Of a DNA stretch of 64,000 bases, positions 21,768 through 45,108 are shown piece by piece. The notes under the pieces are model-generated. The model ran no database searches, was not told where the DNA came from, and worked only from the letters and a program-made list of their open reading frames with translations. The stretch is from Gordius sp. MW1. Taxonomy: Eukaryota > Nematomorpha > Gordioida > Gordea > Gordiidae. The stretch is from positions 20,425,037 to 20,489,036 of the forward strand of contig OZ038532.1 of the NCBI GenBank assembly GCA_964036665.1. Direction: 5' to 3'. A program made the position numbers and the translations under genes. Positions within the stretch are counted from its first letter, which is position 1; every line of letters starts with the position of its first letter.

Positions 21768-21840
21768 TTCTGGTCTGTTCATGTTTGGTCGACCAAAACC
21801 AAAGGTCTGCCAAACAAAACCCAGCCCTTTTTACTACACC
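21768..21840. repeat. Family B MITE, right arm fragment
   Basis: Has ggtcgaccaaaacc, ccaaacaaaacccagcc and a degenerate end tttttactacacca. Confidence 0.65.
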
Positions 21841-22224
21841 AGATGAGATATATTGTTGTACAATCATGGTAAATGAAAGTTATCCTAGGAATTAACGTTC
21901 TTTTTTGCTATTTTTTTCAAGCACACTTTTCGATCCCGGAGTCCTGGCCTGGGTATCGATTATATTTTTATTCTCAACCTCTGTAGTCTGTTGTATAAAA
22001 GTGGATACGTAATTGTATGGCACGTGGCATCGAGGAAGACTTTATTTGCAGTCTTATCAAAAAGATCTTCCTCATTTCTCTCCTTTTTCATAAAACGTTT
22101 TAGTGGAGCGCCGTTTTTATTAAATTTCGTTGAGCTGCAAAATTCCTTTTTTAAAATGTAAAACAATTTCCCTTATTCTAAAGTCATCGTAAACACGTTT
22201 GAATTAGTTTTCTTTCAGCACAAT

Positions 22225-22785
22225 CTATTAATGACTGTGCTCTTTATGGGCTCACTCTTGGTTGTCCGTCCGGTCCTGTCCAACTTGGCTTTTTAATAAT
22301 CGCTATATGGAAACTTATGCTTCTATGAAAGACTCGATTATTTTGCTTTCGCATATAGATCAGCTAATGACCGCTGGTTGACTTTATTTTGTTCGCTTTC
22401 GCCCGAGCCTAAATCCCTTTTCTGCTTTTGGGCCCGACTACTTACCTTTTAATGAATTTCTTTGGGCAACTTGTCTAGGTTTTCGCTTTATAATAAATGA
22501 TTGCGAAACTGGCTAAATAATTTCCTGCTTTTTAATGCGGATCGTTGCTTACTTCTACTTTGTCTGACCCCGGCTCGAGGCCAAAATCCATGTTAATGAC
22601 TATTTATTTTCGCTGCTCATTTTCGTTTATAAATTCTCCGGGCCTCACTTGATTATTAATATTTTGTGTGACTTTTTTGATGCATTCTCGTTAATGTGGG
22701 CGGCTAACTTTTAGGCCGAAAATGTATATATTTCTCTGACCATTACCCCTTGCCCTTTCATAGGCATTCTCGACCCTCTCCCTAT
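22225..22785. repeat. Family C element, inverted orientation
   Basis: Starts with the end ctattaatgactg, then ctctttatgggctcac, 'gttgtccgtccggtcctg' and 'agctaatgaccgctggttg'. It continues through sequence shared with 30087-30495 and 52430-52775. Confidence 0.75.
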
Positions 22786-23110
22786 CTCGCCCATAAATTG
22801 CTTAGCAAATGTGCTACGATTTATGGGCTCGTTTTTGGTTGTCCGTCCTGTCCAACTTGTAATTTTTCACTAATTGCCGTGGAAACTCATACGGGTTTTT
22901 AATGGCTGTGGACTTGTGCATTTTGCTTTCGTAAATATACTACCTAATGACCGCTAGTTGGCTTTAACTTTGACCTCGCCCGAGCATTATATCCATTATT
23001 GTTTGTGGGCCCGACTGATTACCTTTATACATAAATTTCTTTTGGCACCGTCTAGGTTGTCGCTAATATATCGGATAATTGCGAAACTGAATAAATAATA
23101 CCCTGCAAAT
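22786..23110. repeat. Family C element, second tandem copy
   Basis: Repeats 'tttatgggctcgtttttggt', tgtccgtcctgtccaac and 'ctaatgaccgctagttgg'. It stops about 50 bp before the splice acceptor of a kinase exon, so it supplies much of that intron's 3' part. Confidence 0.75.
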
Positions 23111-23162
23111 TTATTATTTGTTTATATGTATTAAGGATTCTAACGTTTTTCTCATTGCTTAG

Positions 23163-34981
<11,819 letters not shown>

Positions 34982-35971
34982 AACTCTATATTTACTTTTT
35001 ACAAAAGTGTATAAACTTTTAGGCCCTTCAGTGAAAGGGAGGTGAAAAATGCAATTTTAAACCGTAGCCCATCCATCCATCTCGTTCGTGCAGCATAATA
35101 TCGCGAAGGATCTTTTTTAAAGCTGCAAAGCCATGCCTGCACACTTGTTGCATTAAATTTGTGGGTGGGTGGAATGATATCATTATACGCCCGCGTTTAG
35201 TTGATTTTTGTTTGTTAAATCGCGCGACGTCTGTAGTCGAGTCGAGACTACCCTGTATTTTAATCGTAAACTAGCGTTATTTATTGAATTTTATATACAC
35301 ACACACACTTCTAAACCCCCACATATTTATCGCATATCGCAAAGTTTTCCACACACAAAATCTCTACCTAGTTTAGAGTAATGGTTTCCCCATTCCTCTG
35401 ACTGTATGAGAAATTTTGTAGATTTACGATTTTTCTCGCATTTTATAAAACCCGTGCTATTGCTTTGGGAAATTGTGACACGTTTTTAAAATGCCTATCC
35501 ACACAACCGCTTACACCGGCTAAACGATGTTGATAAATGGCCACGAGTATTATTAAATTGTTATCTAAAATTTGGGTTCGATCGCTAGGTTTGACTTAGT
35601 GATGTAATTGGCGCGCCGAGGGGTCTGCTAAAGAGATATTAAGGGTTGCATGAAAAAGCCACACCCACATTGATATCTCCTTGTTTTTTTTTTTAAGACT
35701 TTCCATGGAGGTGTGGTGGGAACCGGCCACTAGTATATTCTTTCTTTTGTCATAGAAGAGACTCGGATGTGCCATTAGATATATGCGAGGTGTTAGCTAG
35801 CGCTGTGTGCTGTGCTTTGCAGGCATCTATAAATAACCTAAGCTTCAAAATGTAGCTAGAAAACACGGCACATGTGGAGGTGCTATAAAATTAACAACAT
35901 TTGCCCCATGGTAAATTTATCTAAGATTTAGGACCCTAGAGAAGGGTATCAGTAAAAAAGGGACCTTACAC
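34982..35971 (+). other. Kinase 3' UTR and flank, no gene seen
   Basis: Directly downstream of the kinase stop. No coding frame with homology. A short acacacac run occurs near 35297. The polyadenylation site could not be assigned. Confidence 0.5.
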
Positions 35972-36743
35972 TAGAGGTGTGCACGGATCAAATTTTTTTG
36001 ATCCGATCCGATCCGAGGGGTTTTTGAAAAATTTTATATCCATCCGATCCGAGTTTTATAAAATCGAAATCCGATCCGAAATTTATATATTAAAATTTTA
36101 CGAACAGAACTTTTTATTGATGATTAAATTCAAAATACATAAAAATAAGTTATAGCAATCTTAATAGACCTGAAGTAAATATAAATTTTATTTGACTAAT
36201 TCCATATTATCATATAAAAATAATAAAAAATCTAAATTTTCTGGATCGGGGAAAGGAGCTACGCGTCTGCTTTAAGGAAAGGGGAGATTGTGATTGATAA
36301 TTTTCGGAGTTGAGCAGTTACATTTTTAATTTATATGTTTTATGTAAATTGTAATTATTCAATCAATTACATTAGCTATTTATAAATTAAATTAATATAA
36401 AAAAAATGCGTGTGCTAAAAAGGAAACGGGAGATGCTGGTTTATCATTGACACTAGCTCCTTTCTCGCCAAACAAGAAAGTTTAGCTAGGGGAAAATACA
36501 AGGTGAGAGGTGGTATTGGGCATTAAAAATGGTAAATTAAAAAAAGAATGCAAAGATAATTATGAAAAGGTATACTAAAAATTATTAATTTAATTATTTT
36601 TGTTTATTTTAAATTTGAAAATACGATCCTATCCGACTAAAATAAAATGTTGATCCGATCCCATCCGACTTCCAAAATTAAAATGTTGATCCGTCCGAAT
36701 CCGAGTTCGGATGTCGGATCGGATTGATCCGTGCTCACCTCTA
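35972..36743. mobile_element. 772-bp hAT-like element, 'gatccgatccg' subterminal repeats
   Basis: Ends tagaggtgtgcacggatcaa and ttgatccgtgctcacctcta. A perfect 8-bp target duplication ccttacac lies at 35964-35971 and 36744-36751. Subterminal strings of 'gatccgatccg' occur in opposite orientation at each end. No transposase reading frame remains. Confidence 0.95.
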
Positions 36744-36751
36744 CCTTACAC

Positions 36752-37769
36752 TAAGGAAGCGCATCTCACGCTAGACTTTATAATGGTGATGGTATTAAGT
36801 CTGTTTAGTCCTTTAACGTAAGGCTTAAATGACGTGCTGAATAACATCACTGGTTTGACTTAATTGATAGTTTGATATGGGTGCGCCTTTAGCAACTATA
36901 TAGCAAGGAAAAAGCTGTGTTCATGTGGGCCCAACTTTAATATCCCACAAGTGAGGATAGGTAAACGCCGAATGAAAACAAAAATCCAAAAAATATAAAT
37001 TTGATAAAATGTCCGAATCTGGAAAATTTTAAACAATTTAAGTTACAAGAAATATAAAAATTCTAGTAAATATTTTAAAAGGTAGTTACTTCTCCATAGT
37101 CGCAAGCAAACTATAGATTTTCCTAGCAAGAAACAGGTCAATGGATACAAATTCCAATGAATTAATAACTTTTTTGCATTTGTTTCTATTTAATTTTTAT
37201 ATGAATCATTTACTAGGTGGGAAAAATTTTAGAACCTAAGGCTCTAGATAAATATATTAAGGAGACCAGGGCTAATTATAGTCCAAATTTACTTATTCTT
37301 TTTTTTTAAATCTTTCTATAATAATAAAAATTAATAGTTGGATCCTATCTGCCTCTTACTATGTTATAAATAAATATTTATTTTTACTCATTTTTGACTT
37401 AGATTTGCATTTTTATATAATTAATTACAATTTGTTTTGTTTAAAGAAGAGAAGGGACTCTTTGTGGCAAGGCTAGTTTAGCCCATCTGTTTTAGTTTCG
37501 GGCATTTGAAATTTTTAAATACTATGCAATTTATGTTTTTTTTATTATATCTAATAAAATAATTATAGAAATTAGTTATAGAACTAGATTTTATAAATCT
37601 ATCCAGAAATAAAAAAATATTCGCTTTCTTTCATTAAATTTTTATATGGCTAGGTCCTCTCTTGGTTTTCTATAGACAATCTATAAACAAGTTTTGAAAA
37701 TAAATATGACTGCGCCTATGTTCTGCCTGTATGGCCATTACTAGATGAATTCTTCGTGGAATTAGTAAG
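36752..37769. other. AT-rich intergenic stretch, nothing recognised
   Basis: No coding homology or terminal repeats seen. Confidence 0.5.
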
Positions 37770-37978
37770 TAGTGTTATAAAAACGGCTGGGTTTTGTTTG
37801 GTCGTCGGCCTATGGTTTTAGTCCACTAAACATAAACAGGCCAGAGATTTTTTGGTCTATTTTTCTTAGTCGACCACTAGGCTTAGTCGAAATTTGCACA
37901 ACACACCAGAGCCGACCGTTAATCTTAGTTTTAAACCAAAGGTGGACCAAACAAAACCCAGCCGTTTTTACAACACAA
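37770..37978. repeat. Family B MITE copy
   Basis: Starts tagtgttataaaaacggctg. The right arm ends ccgtttttacaacacaa. Confidence 0.88.
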
Positions 37979-38388
37979 CTATATAGGGCTGTTGGCAGTA
38001 TTTCAGTTTCAAGTGTAAACTGGTAAGAATTTGCCAATATGGCTTATATAACACTTGCGCACCATAATTTAAATCTTTATTTCATTAACTTTAATTATGG
38101 CAATTTAAAAAGTCGGGTCAGACTTAATAACTCGACCAATCTTTCCCTTAAATTGAACTCTAACAATGGACAGTCTCCATGTTCCAGAGAAGGATTAATC
38201 ATGGTCCTAATTATTATATTTTAAAGCTGAAATAAAGGGAGATTGGAAAAAATCGTAATTTTTTTTCTAATGTGGATTTTTTATAAATTGCCTAATAATT
38301 TTGAAAAATTCACTCATTTAAAAACTATGTTTATATTAACACCTTTCAATAGAGGAAGTAAATTTGAGTGTATGTCATAGTCCTGCAC

Positions 38389-38805
38389 GGGTCTCCTGAC
38401 TTTACCTAAAACTTATAAACATTGTCAAATTCACTTGACAGCACCTGATACAATTTTGTATTGATAGAAAAATTTGCAAACTCATTTAATTATTTTAGTT
38501 TAGCTGCGGGCTTGGGCGTAGCCAAAGGGGGGGGGGGCGGGAGGGGTGGCTGCCCCCTCAAAATTTATTTAAATTTATTAAAATCATAAACAAAATTTCA
38601 AACATCAATTTGCCCCTCCCTAAATCATTATTGCCCCTCCCCTCTAATTCTAATGCTAACTACGCCCATGGCTGCAGGGTCTAACATTATATCTTGATCT
38701 AAAATTATAAGGGTGAGTTTTTTCAGGTCGGGTTCGAGGTAAACAAATTTAATAATCGGGGGCAGGTTAGGCTGAAAAATTATTTTGTAGGACACTGGGG
38801 TAGTA
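38389..38805. mobile_element. Decayed hAT-like element hosting a family A copy
   Basis: The left end tcctgcacgggtctcc and right part 'gaaaaattattttgtaggac' resemble the 25051-25620 element (gcctgcacgggtca; ctttgcaggc). 'gtcgggttcgaggt' recalls its subterminal 'gtcgggttcgggtt'. Heavily diverged. Confidence 0.45.
38511..38670. repeat. Family A MITE copy, inverted
   Basis: Starts cttgggcgtagccaaa and ends aactacgcccatg. Flanks gctgcggg/gctgcagg match at 7 of 8. Confidence 0.9.
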
Positions 38806-39530
38806 TGGTGTTGTATGCGCTTTTGCCAGTTGAAAGGTAGTGAGTGCTGAGCTGAGAAAGATTATGCTGAAGGTGAAAATGATGGGAGAATGTAGTAAAA
38901 AGTGTAATTTAAAATCCTAAGTGTCAAAATTATAAAAATTTAAATTTAACGCGCATAGCATAACTAAGGATTTATATAAAAGTTAAGATCTCATCACACA
39001 AAGAGAGGAGGTTTAAATCTTATTTCTGAACAAGCAAATTTTTTATATGATTACTCAATATAAAATTTGTTATTATCACTCATGATAAATATAAAGTTAA
39101 CATTGTAAATTAGATTCAATTGAACATTTAACGGGGAATTATTGCCATTTCCTCTTGCAAACCTTTATAAAATTCTCATGACGCAGAGGAAGGATTGGCT
39201 AAGTTATGTTTTAAAGGCCGAGCGGCTAGCGCATAAAATGTGCAAAAAACCTTATGTTTTAATTCAACTAGCGAAGTGTAGAGTAGATAGTACCGACGAG
39301 ATGTGTGATTATTGCGTATGAAAATGGCCTGGTTGGCTGGCCATAAAACTTGCTCCGCTGCTTATATCTACGAAAGAAGGTCACACATTACTACACTGGT
39401 CCCCTAGCTCCTCCTCAATCACCTCGCAATTGCATTCAAATGCCATTCTTTTTCGCCATTAATTTTCAGGGAAATAAGTAAATAGATCTGACCTCTTAGC
39501 AGGCCGTACCACATTAGCAGAGATTAGTTG
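38806..39530. other. Intergenic stretch, nothing recognised
   Basis: No homologous frame or repeat end seen. Confidence 0.5.
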
Positions 39531-39703
39531 CATAGGCGTAGCCAGCATTGATATTGGAGGGGGGGGGGCAAAAATTATTTATAGAGGGGCAAAATGAACA
39601 TTTTTTTCAAATTTTAGCCATAATTTAATAAATATTAAAGGTTTTTTGGATTTAGAGAGGGCAGCTGCCCCTCCCTGCCCCCTTTCTTGGCTACACGCAT
39701 ATG
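39531..39703. repeat. Family A MITE copy
   Basis: Starts cataggcgtagccagc and ends ttggctacacgcatatg. Flanks attagttg/attacgtg are a decayed duplication. Confidence 0.87.
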
Positions 39704-40066
39704 ATTACGTGCCAAGCATGAGCGGTCGGCTTTGGCCATCTTGGCCTGTTTGGCATACGAAATAAGCTGATACCGATATTTTTCTTCAGGAAAGTTATAT
39801 TAAATAGATGTGGTTTAAAGATTTTGAGGGAAATAAAAATATTATTTTAATAAAATGTAAATTAATAGTTCCTAGAGGCTAGGCAGTTGTTCGTTGTAAT
39901 GACCTAAGTATTTATCATTTTAGCAAATATAGCCGACCAGATGGATGCACAGATGGTAGACTTGGAAAATTGGATTTTCTGGAAAAAAAACAAATGGACA
40001 AAGCATACTACCCATACCCACCCCCTCTCCGTTGTTATATAATGTTTTGACTACTATAGCTCTCTC

Positions 40067-40215
40067 AATGGGCGTAGCCAGGATTGGATTTAGAGAGGGC
40101 AATAATGATTTGGGGAAATTTTTTTTACTAATTTTAGCCATATTGCCTTTTTGAAAAAAATTTGAATTTAGAGGGGGGCAGCCGCTACTCCCTGCCACCC
40201 CCTGGCTACACCCAT
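40067..40215. repeat. Family A MITE copy with perfect 8-bp target duplication
   Basis: Starts aatgggcgtagccagg and ends ctggctacacccatg. Both flanks read gctctctc. Confidence 0.92.
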
Positions 40216-40561
40216 GGCTCTCTCTATTTTTAAGCTCTATGTGAGGAAGAAAATCATTTTTTTCCTTAACTCTAAAATATGATTGATTCAACGCAAAGCT
40301 AAAATTACTTAATAAAATCTTGACTTCCCTTCACTTTTTTTTTAAAATAGCATGTGTATTGAAGTCAAAATCATCTTTTGCATCATTTTTTATTTTAAAA
40401 ACTATTATTTTTTAGGCTAAAAATTAATGTTTAATTTAAATGCTAAATTAAATGAGGAATTCAAAAAACGTGGATATTGCATTTTTGTGAAATATAATTT
40501 TATACAGAAAATTGGTCCATAAAATAAGGGTTAAGTTAGAATAATCCCTACATTTGACAAC

Positions 40562-40725
40562 CATGGGCGTAGCCAGCATTGGGATTAGAGGGGGGGGGGC
40601 AATAATGATTTAGGGAGAGGCAAAAAAATCATTTTTTAAAATTTTAGCCAGAATTTTAATAAATTTCGACAAATTTTTGGATTTAAAGGGAGGCAGTCAC
40701 CCCTTCCCCCTTGGTTACGCCCACG
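40562..40725. repeat. Family A MITE copy with perfect 8-bp target duplication
   Basis: Starts catgggcgtagccagc and ends ttggttacgcccacg. Both flanks read ttgacaac. Confidence 0.93.
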
Positions 40726-41570
40726 TTGACAACTATTATCCAAACTAACTCTGAATGCCTTCACTGTCCTCGTCGCTTCTCTGTCTCCAATACAGTCTTA
40801 TACATGTTACCTTTATGGCCCCCCCCCCTAAAAGCACATAGACCCTACCCTCATCTCTTCTATCAAAACCATATTTGCAACCCATAGGAAGGTACACACA
40901 CTTTAAGGTACAATGCGCCAACACCACACAAACTATGCTACGCCATGCAGTAGTCTTCTAGTAGTAATAAGTTATAATAAGTAGTAAGTAGTAAGGCCGT
41001 AGTGGAATGACCTTTACGTAATAGTAATACAACCTTACCCCCGCCCCCCCCCCCCCCACCCCTTTCCTTAGTTCCTTCCTATAGCAAAAGGACCATTGTT
41101 TAATCAGGGCATAGCATTATTATTGTGTAATAGTGAAATAGCAATAACCTTACATAATAGGTTCCAGGGGGGGGGGGGGTGGGGAGGGCTTTGGCCGGAG
41201 AGCTGGAATGACCTCTGCATGCATTCTGCAAAGGGGAAGGGGAGTGCAGGGTTGAATGATCTCGTAGTAGTAGTATTCAAGTTGGTCAGTTTTATCATGC
41301 AACTTTCCACGTGTGAGAAGAAGTGCATGTATGAGTTAGATAATGATTATGTATGATGATGTTAGGTTACCTAACCTCTATGAAACACAAGGGCTGAGTT
41401 ATAGCAATTAAAAATTTTACAATATTAAAAACTATTGCAAGATCAAATGAGGTAAAGATGGTGGGAATTTTGTAAAAATAATTTGAAAAAGGTATTGCAT
41501 ATTGGAATTTCCTGTGTATATAAACGCGAAAGGATGCCATATAACTTAATAACCAAAATTTTATCTTCGA
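40726..41570. other. Intergenic stretch with G/C homopolymers
   Basis: C-runs near 40820 and 41043 and a G-run near 41167 (about 9-15 bases). No supported gene. Confidence 0.5.
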
Positions 41571-41712
41571 TATGGGCGTAGCCAGGGGGCGGCTGCCCCC
41601 TCTAAATCTAATAATTATTTGAAAATTATTAAAACTATGGCTAAAATTTTAAAAATTGATCATTATGCCCTTCTCTAAATCATTATTCCCCCCTTAATCT
41701 CATAGCTAAGAT
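41571..41712. repeat. Family A MITE, decayed right end
   Basis: Starts tatgggcgtagccagg with the inverted-type core. The right end is degenerate (atagctaagatttg). Confidence 0.7.
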
Positions 41713-41875
41713 TTGCTTCTCTAGTTACCTTCTAAATGCAACGATTTTTTGTAATTCAGTTTTTAAAATTATGATTTTTCATATACTTGGGTAAACTTTT
41801 TAATTTAAGCCTAGGCCCCATAATCACATTTCCTCAAATTACCAGTTTTTTGGAAAAAACCCTAAACATTTCATA

Positions 41876-42043
41876 CATAGACGTAGCCAGGATTGGAATT
41901 TAAGGGGGGCAATAATGAATTAGGGAGGGGCAAATTAACAATTCATTTAAATTTTAGCCATATTTTGATAATATTTATAAGATTTTTTAGATTAGGGGGG
42001 GGGGGCAGCCGCCCTTTTCAGCCACTCCATAGCTACGCCCAAT
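41876..42043. repeat. Family A MITE copy
   Basis: Starts catagacgtagccagg and ends atagctacgcccaat. Confidence 0.85.
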
Positions 42044-42812
42044 TACACATTTGAGCACATCGTGATTTGGGCACTCCTCAAAAACCAATTTAATGAATTT
42101 GAGAGTGTTGATGTGGGTAGCCAGGGGTGGGGGTAGGGCAGGGCAGTAGCTAGGTCAATTTTACCCTACCCACACCTATAGAAAGCTGGTTAGGGGGTTT
42201 AAGCCCGTTTGAGATAATCGATAATATTGAAAGGGCAGGAGGAAGGATGGGGGGCTGTTGGCCGTTATTAATCTGATCGGGTTAAATCAGAAAAAGGAGG
42301 GGGAGGGGGCAGGGGGGTTTAGCCAAAACAAGCTGAGTATATATATTGAACCATCCCCACGCTCAGATTCAATGATGTCCGTTATAGGAGGGGGGGGGGG
42401 GGGGGAAGGGCCTCGGCAAAAACCTATAGTTGATAGAGTTTTTCCATATCTAGGTCGCGGGTAAATTAAGGGAAAAACGGAAAGGAGATGGGGGGGGGTT
42501 AGGTTGATTGGGCAGTGGGAGGGAGAAGATTGCACCTCGAGAAATCAATAAATCACTCGGGCCCGATAGCCATTCCCATGTATTGGACTAGCTGTGCTGT
42601 GCTGTGCGTGGGTGGTTTTATGTTATGGGAATGGAAAGGGTAGGTTCTTTTATTCAATAGTTTCCGAAGAGTTTGATAATTTATGTTATCAATAAAGAAG
42701 GTCAATTAATTCCATCCCCTACCTTTACTATAAAATCTCATTCATAAATTCATATCTAATCGGACTAAAAAAAGTTGTAGAGCTTATAACTTAACTAGTT
42801 TATAGTGGGTGT
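42044..42812. other. Intergenic stretch with long G-runs
   Basis: G-runs near 42389 (14 bases) and 42491. Frames here on both strands follow from these runs and have no homology. Confidence 0.5.
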
Positions 42813-42970
42813 AGCCAGGGGGTGGCAGGAAGGGGCGACTGCCCACATCTAAATCCAAAAAATCTTTAAAATTTCATAGAATTATGGCTAAAATTTAAAA
42901 AATATCATTTTGCCCCTCCCTAAATCATTATTGCCCTCCCTCTTTAAATCCAATCCTGGCTACGCCCATG
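42813..42970. repeat. Family A MITE copy, inverted
   Basis: Starts agtgggtgtagccagg and ends ctggctacgcccatg. Confidence 0.83.
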
Positions 42971-43675
42971 TATAATAAACTCATAAAAAAACCTTGAATT
43001 TTATATGCCTGCCCAGAGGGCTGTATGCATACAAGTAGCGACCGAGTCCTATCAGATTAACGAACGGGTAAAACACGATTTTTGTCCCCTATCATCCTAC
43101 ACTATAAATATGTGTTAACACTACTTTGGCATTTTGGCACGTCCCAAAAACATTACCTTGAAATGTGAAGACGCAAATGAGTGGCTGGGTGACATTGAAA
43201 TCTTGTAATTTTAACCCTAACCAACCACGAAGTAACTAGTGGCACGCACCCCCCCCCCCCTCCCCCACCCTATTTAGTGAGGTAGAGAGTAAGTGATGCT
43301 ATTTCAAGGATAAAACGCGCCGCTCTAGCTAGATTCTAAAGCCAAATCTCCCATCTACCCTAGCTATCTTTTTATCCAACCCCCCCTCCCCCCCTCGCCC
43401 CTTTGCTTTGGGTTGGGGTTGGTTGATAATGATGGAACGAAAAATCTAAATAGCGTAGTATGCAAAAAGACTAAAGTGCCCCGAGACGTAAATAAAACCT
43501 ACCCCACAACATCGTAATTAAAATTGATAAATGACAAATTATTTGACCTTCTAACATTCTACCTTGCCCCTCCGCAATATTATTATCGAGGGTTGTCGAT
43601 AGTTGTTTACAGTTTTAGACAAGTTAGACAAGTCCCATTCACTGCGATATAATTTATATTTACTTAACCAAGTGG

Positions 43676-43823
43676 CATTAGAGGGGGCAAAAAGAATTTA
43701 GGGAGGAGCGAAATAAAAATTTGTTGAAATTTTAGCCATAATTTTAATAAATTTCAACAAATTTTTGGATTTAGAGGAGGGCAGCCGCCCCTTCTTGCCA
43801 CCCACCCCCTGGTTATGCCCATA
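43676..43823. repeat. Family A MITE, 5' truncated
   Basis: Has the G-run, 'attttagccataatttt' core, ggcagccgcccc and the end ctggttatgcccata. The 'gcgtagcc' start is missing. Confidence 0.78.
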
Positions 43824-45050
43824 CATTTGGTTCTCTACTAGCTTAAATGCGGAGAGATTTCCAATAATCCATTTTAAACTATTTTATTTTTTCAAAATTT
43901 TAGCTTTTTTGAGCCATTTTTAATCAAATATTCCCATCATTTCGTAAGCCAAACAAAAACTTTATAAAGCTCCAAATTGAAAAGGCGGCAATTAAAAAAG
44001 TGGCATATTGTTTCGTAATATTTTTTTAGTTATTTATTATTAGAAAGCAGAATTAATAAAATTCACTAAAATTTTCAAAGGTTGACCACTATAACTTTAG
44101 AAATAATATACTTTATTATAGGTTTTACACTGTGGTAAAGTATTTATTAAGCCCCAGACTAAGGGTATATCCTACTTGTACAGTGTACACTTTAAACGAC
44201 AGTTCTACTTTGGTAGCCCATATACCTAAATTAATTCAAATCACTTTTTATACCTCCACAATTTAGAAGTCAAGTACCATAACGCTTTTGTACGAAGCAG
44301 TAGTCTGAGACAACTCGCCTAAATACCGAAAGACATTTCTTCGTGACACCATCATAGCTCTATTTCTTACTCACCAAAAATCAAATTTTTTTCACAAACT
44401 TCTAATTATGTTATCAAATATATAATACGTAATTTCTAAGTTTCGAGAAATAATTTAAAGAGATGTTAAATCTGCAAAAAAATATTTAATATCGCTTTAA
44501 ATAAGTTTATTATTAGGTAACATGTCGCCTAAATTTTATCCACCTCCCCCCCCCCCCCCCGACCTTTCCACACACACACACACATATATATGTGATGGAG
44601 CGGATTCATTCATTCATTCATTCACTTATATATTGGACTCTACCTATCCCCCGCTTTGCCCTTACTTAAGATCGCGCGGCCCCCTTCCTTATAACTACTA
44701 TTATCTCCGCACTGTATAATTCCAAGTTTGATCGTTAGTGAAAGTTTACTTATGGATGGATATTGACAAGCGTTATATTTTATTATAACATTTTGGACAT
44801 AATTCTATTTTCCCCTCTGCAAAATATATTTACTAAACACCAGTTAGATGCTGTAGAATGATAGAACGTTCTCAAAATTATTAACATTACAAATTTTGCA
44901 AAAATTCTGTAAGTATCGGAGGCTACCCAAATTTTCGTGGAAATTTATTAATACACATCCCCTCCCCCATTTCAAAATTTGGGTATGAATGCAAACCAGT
45001 TTATCAATTCTCAAATGATTTGTCCCCTATAAAAAATTGTCAACTTTATA
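43824..45050. other. Upstream flank of the BCL11-like gene
   Basis: AT-rich. Carries a small microsatellite cluster near 44545-44625 (C-run, then cacacaca, tatatata and attcattcattc). A TATA box or promoter cannot be assigned with confidence. Confidence 0.45.
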
Positions 45051-45108
45051 ATGTCGCGGAGAAAACAGGACAATCCTCAGCATAGGAAAGAAACTTTGGG
45101 TCAAGAAG
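45051..45108 (+). CDS. BCL11: BCL11 exon 1: NuRD-recruitment motif
   Basis: ATG opens MSRRKQDNPQHRKETLGQE, matching the invariant start of BCL11 proteins (MSRRKQ-x-x-P-Q). This motif binds the RBBP4/7 subunits of NuRD in the FOG and SALL families. Donor GAAG|GTAATA, phase 1, compatible with every later exon. Only 58 nt, so it is easily missed by gene finders. It lies 9.65 kb before the next coding exon. Confidence 0.9.

Noticed and set aside
39920-40291. 123-codon minus-strand frame
   Set aside because: It runs through a family A MITE and has no recognisable domain.
42258-42535. Overlapping plus- and minus-strand frames
   Set aside because: Both depend on the G/C homopolymers at this site and show no homology.
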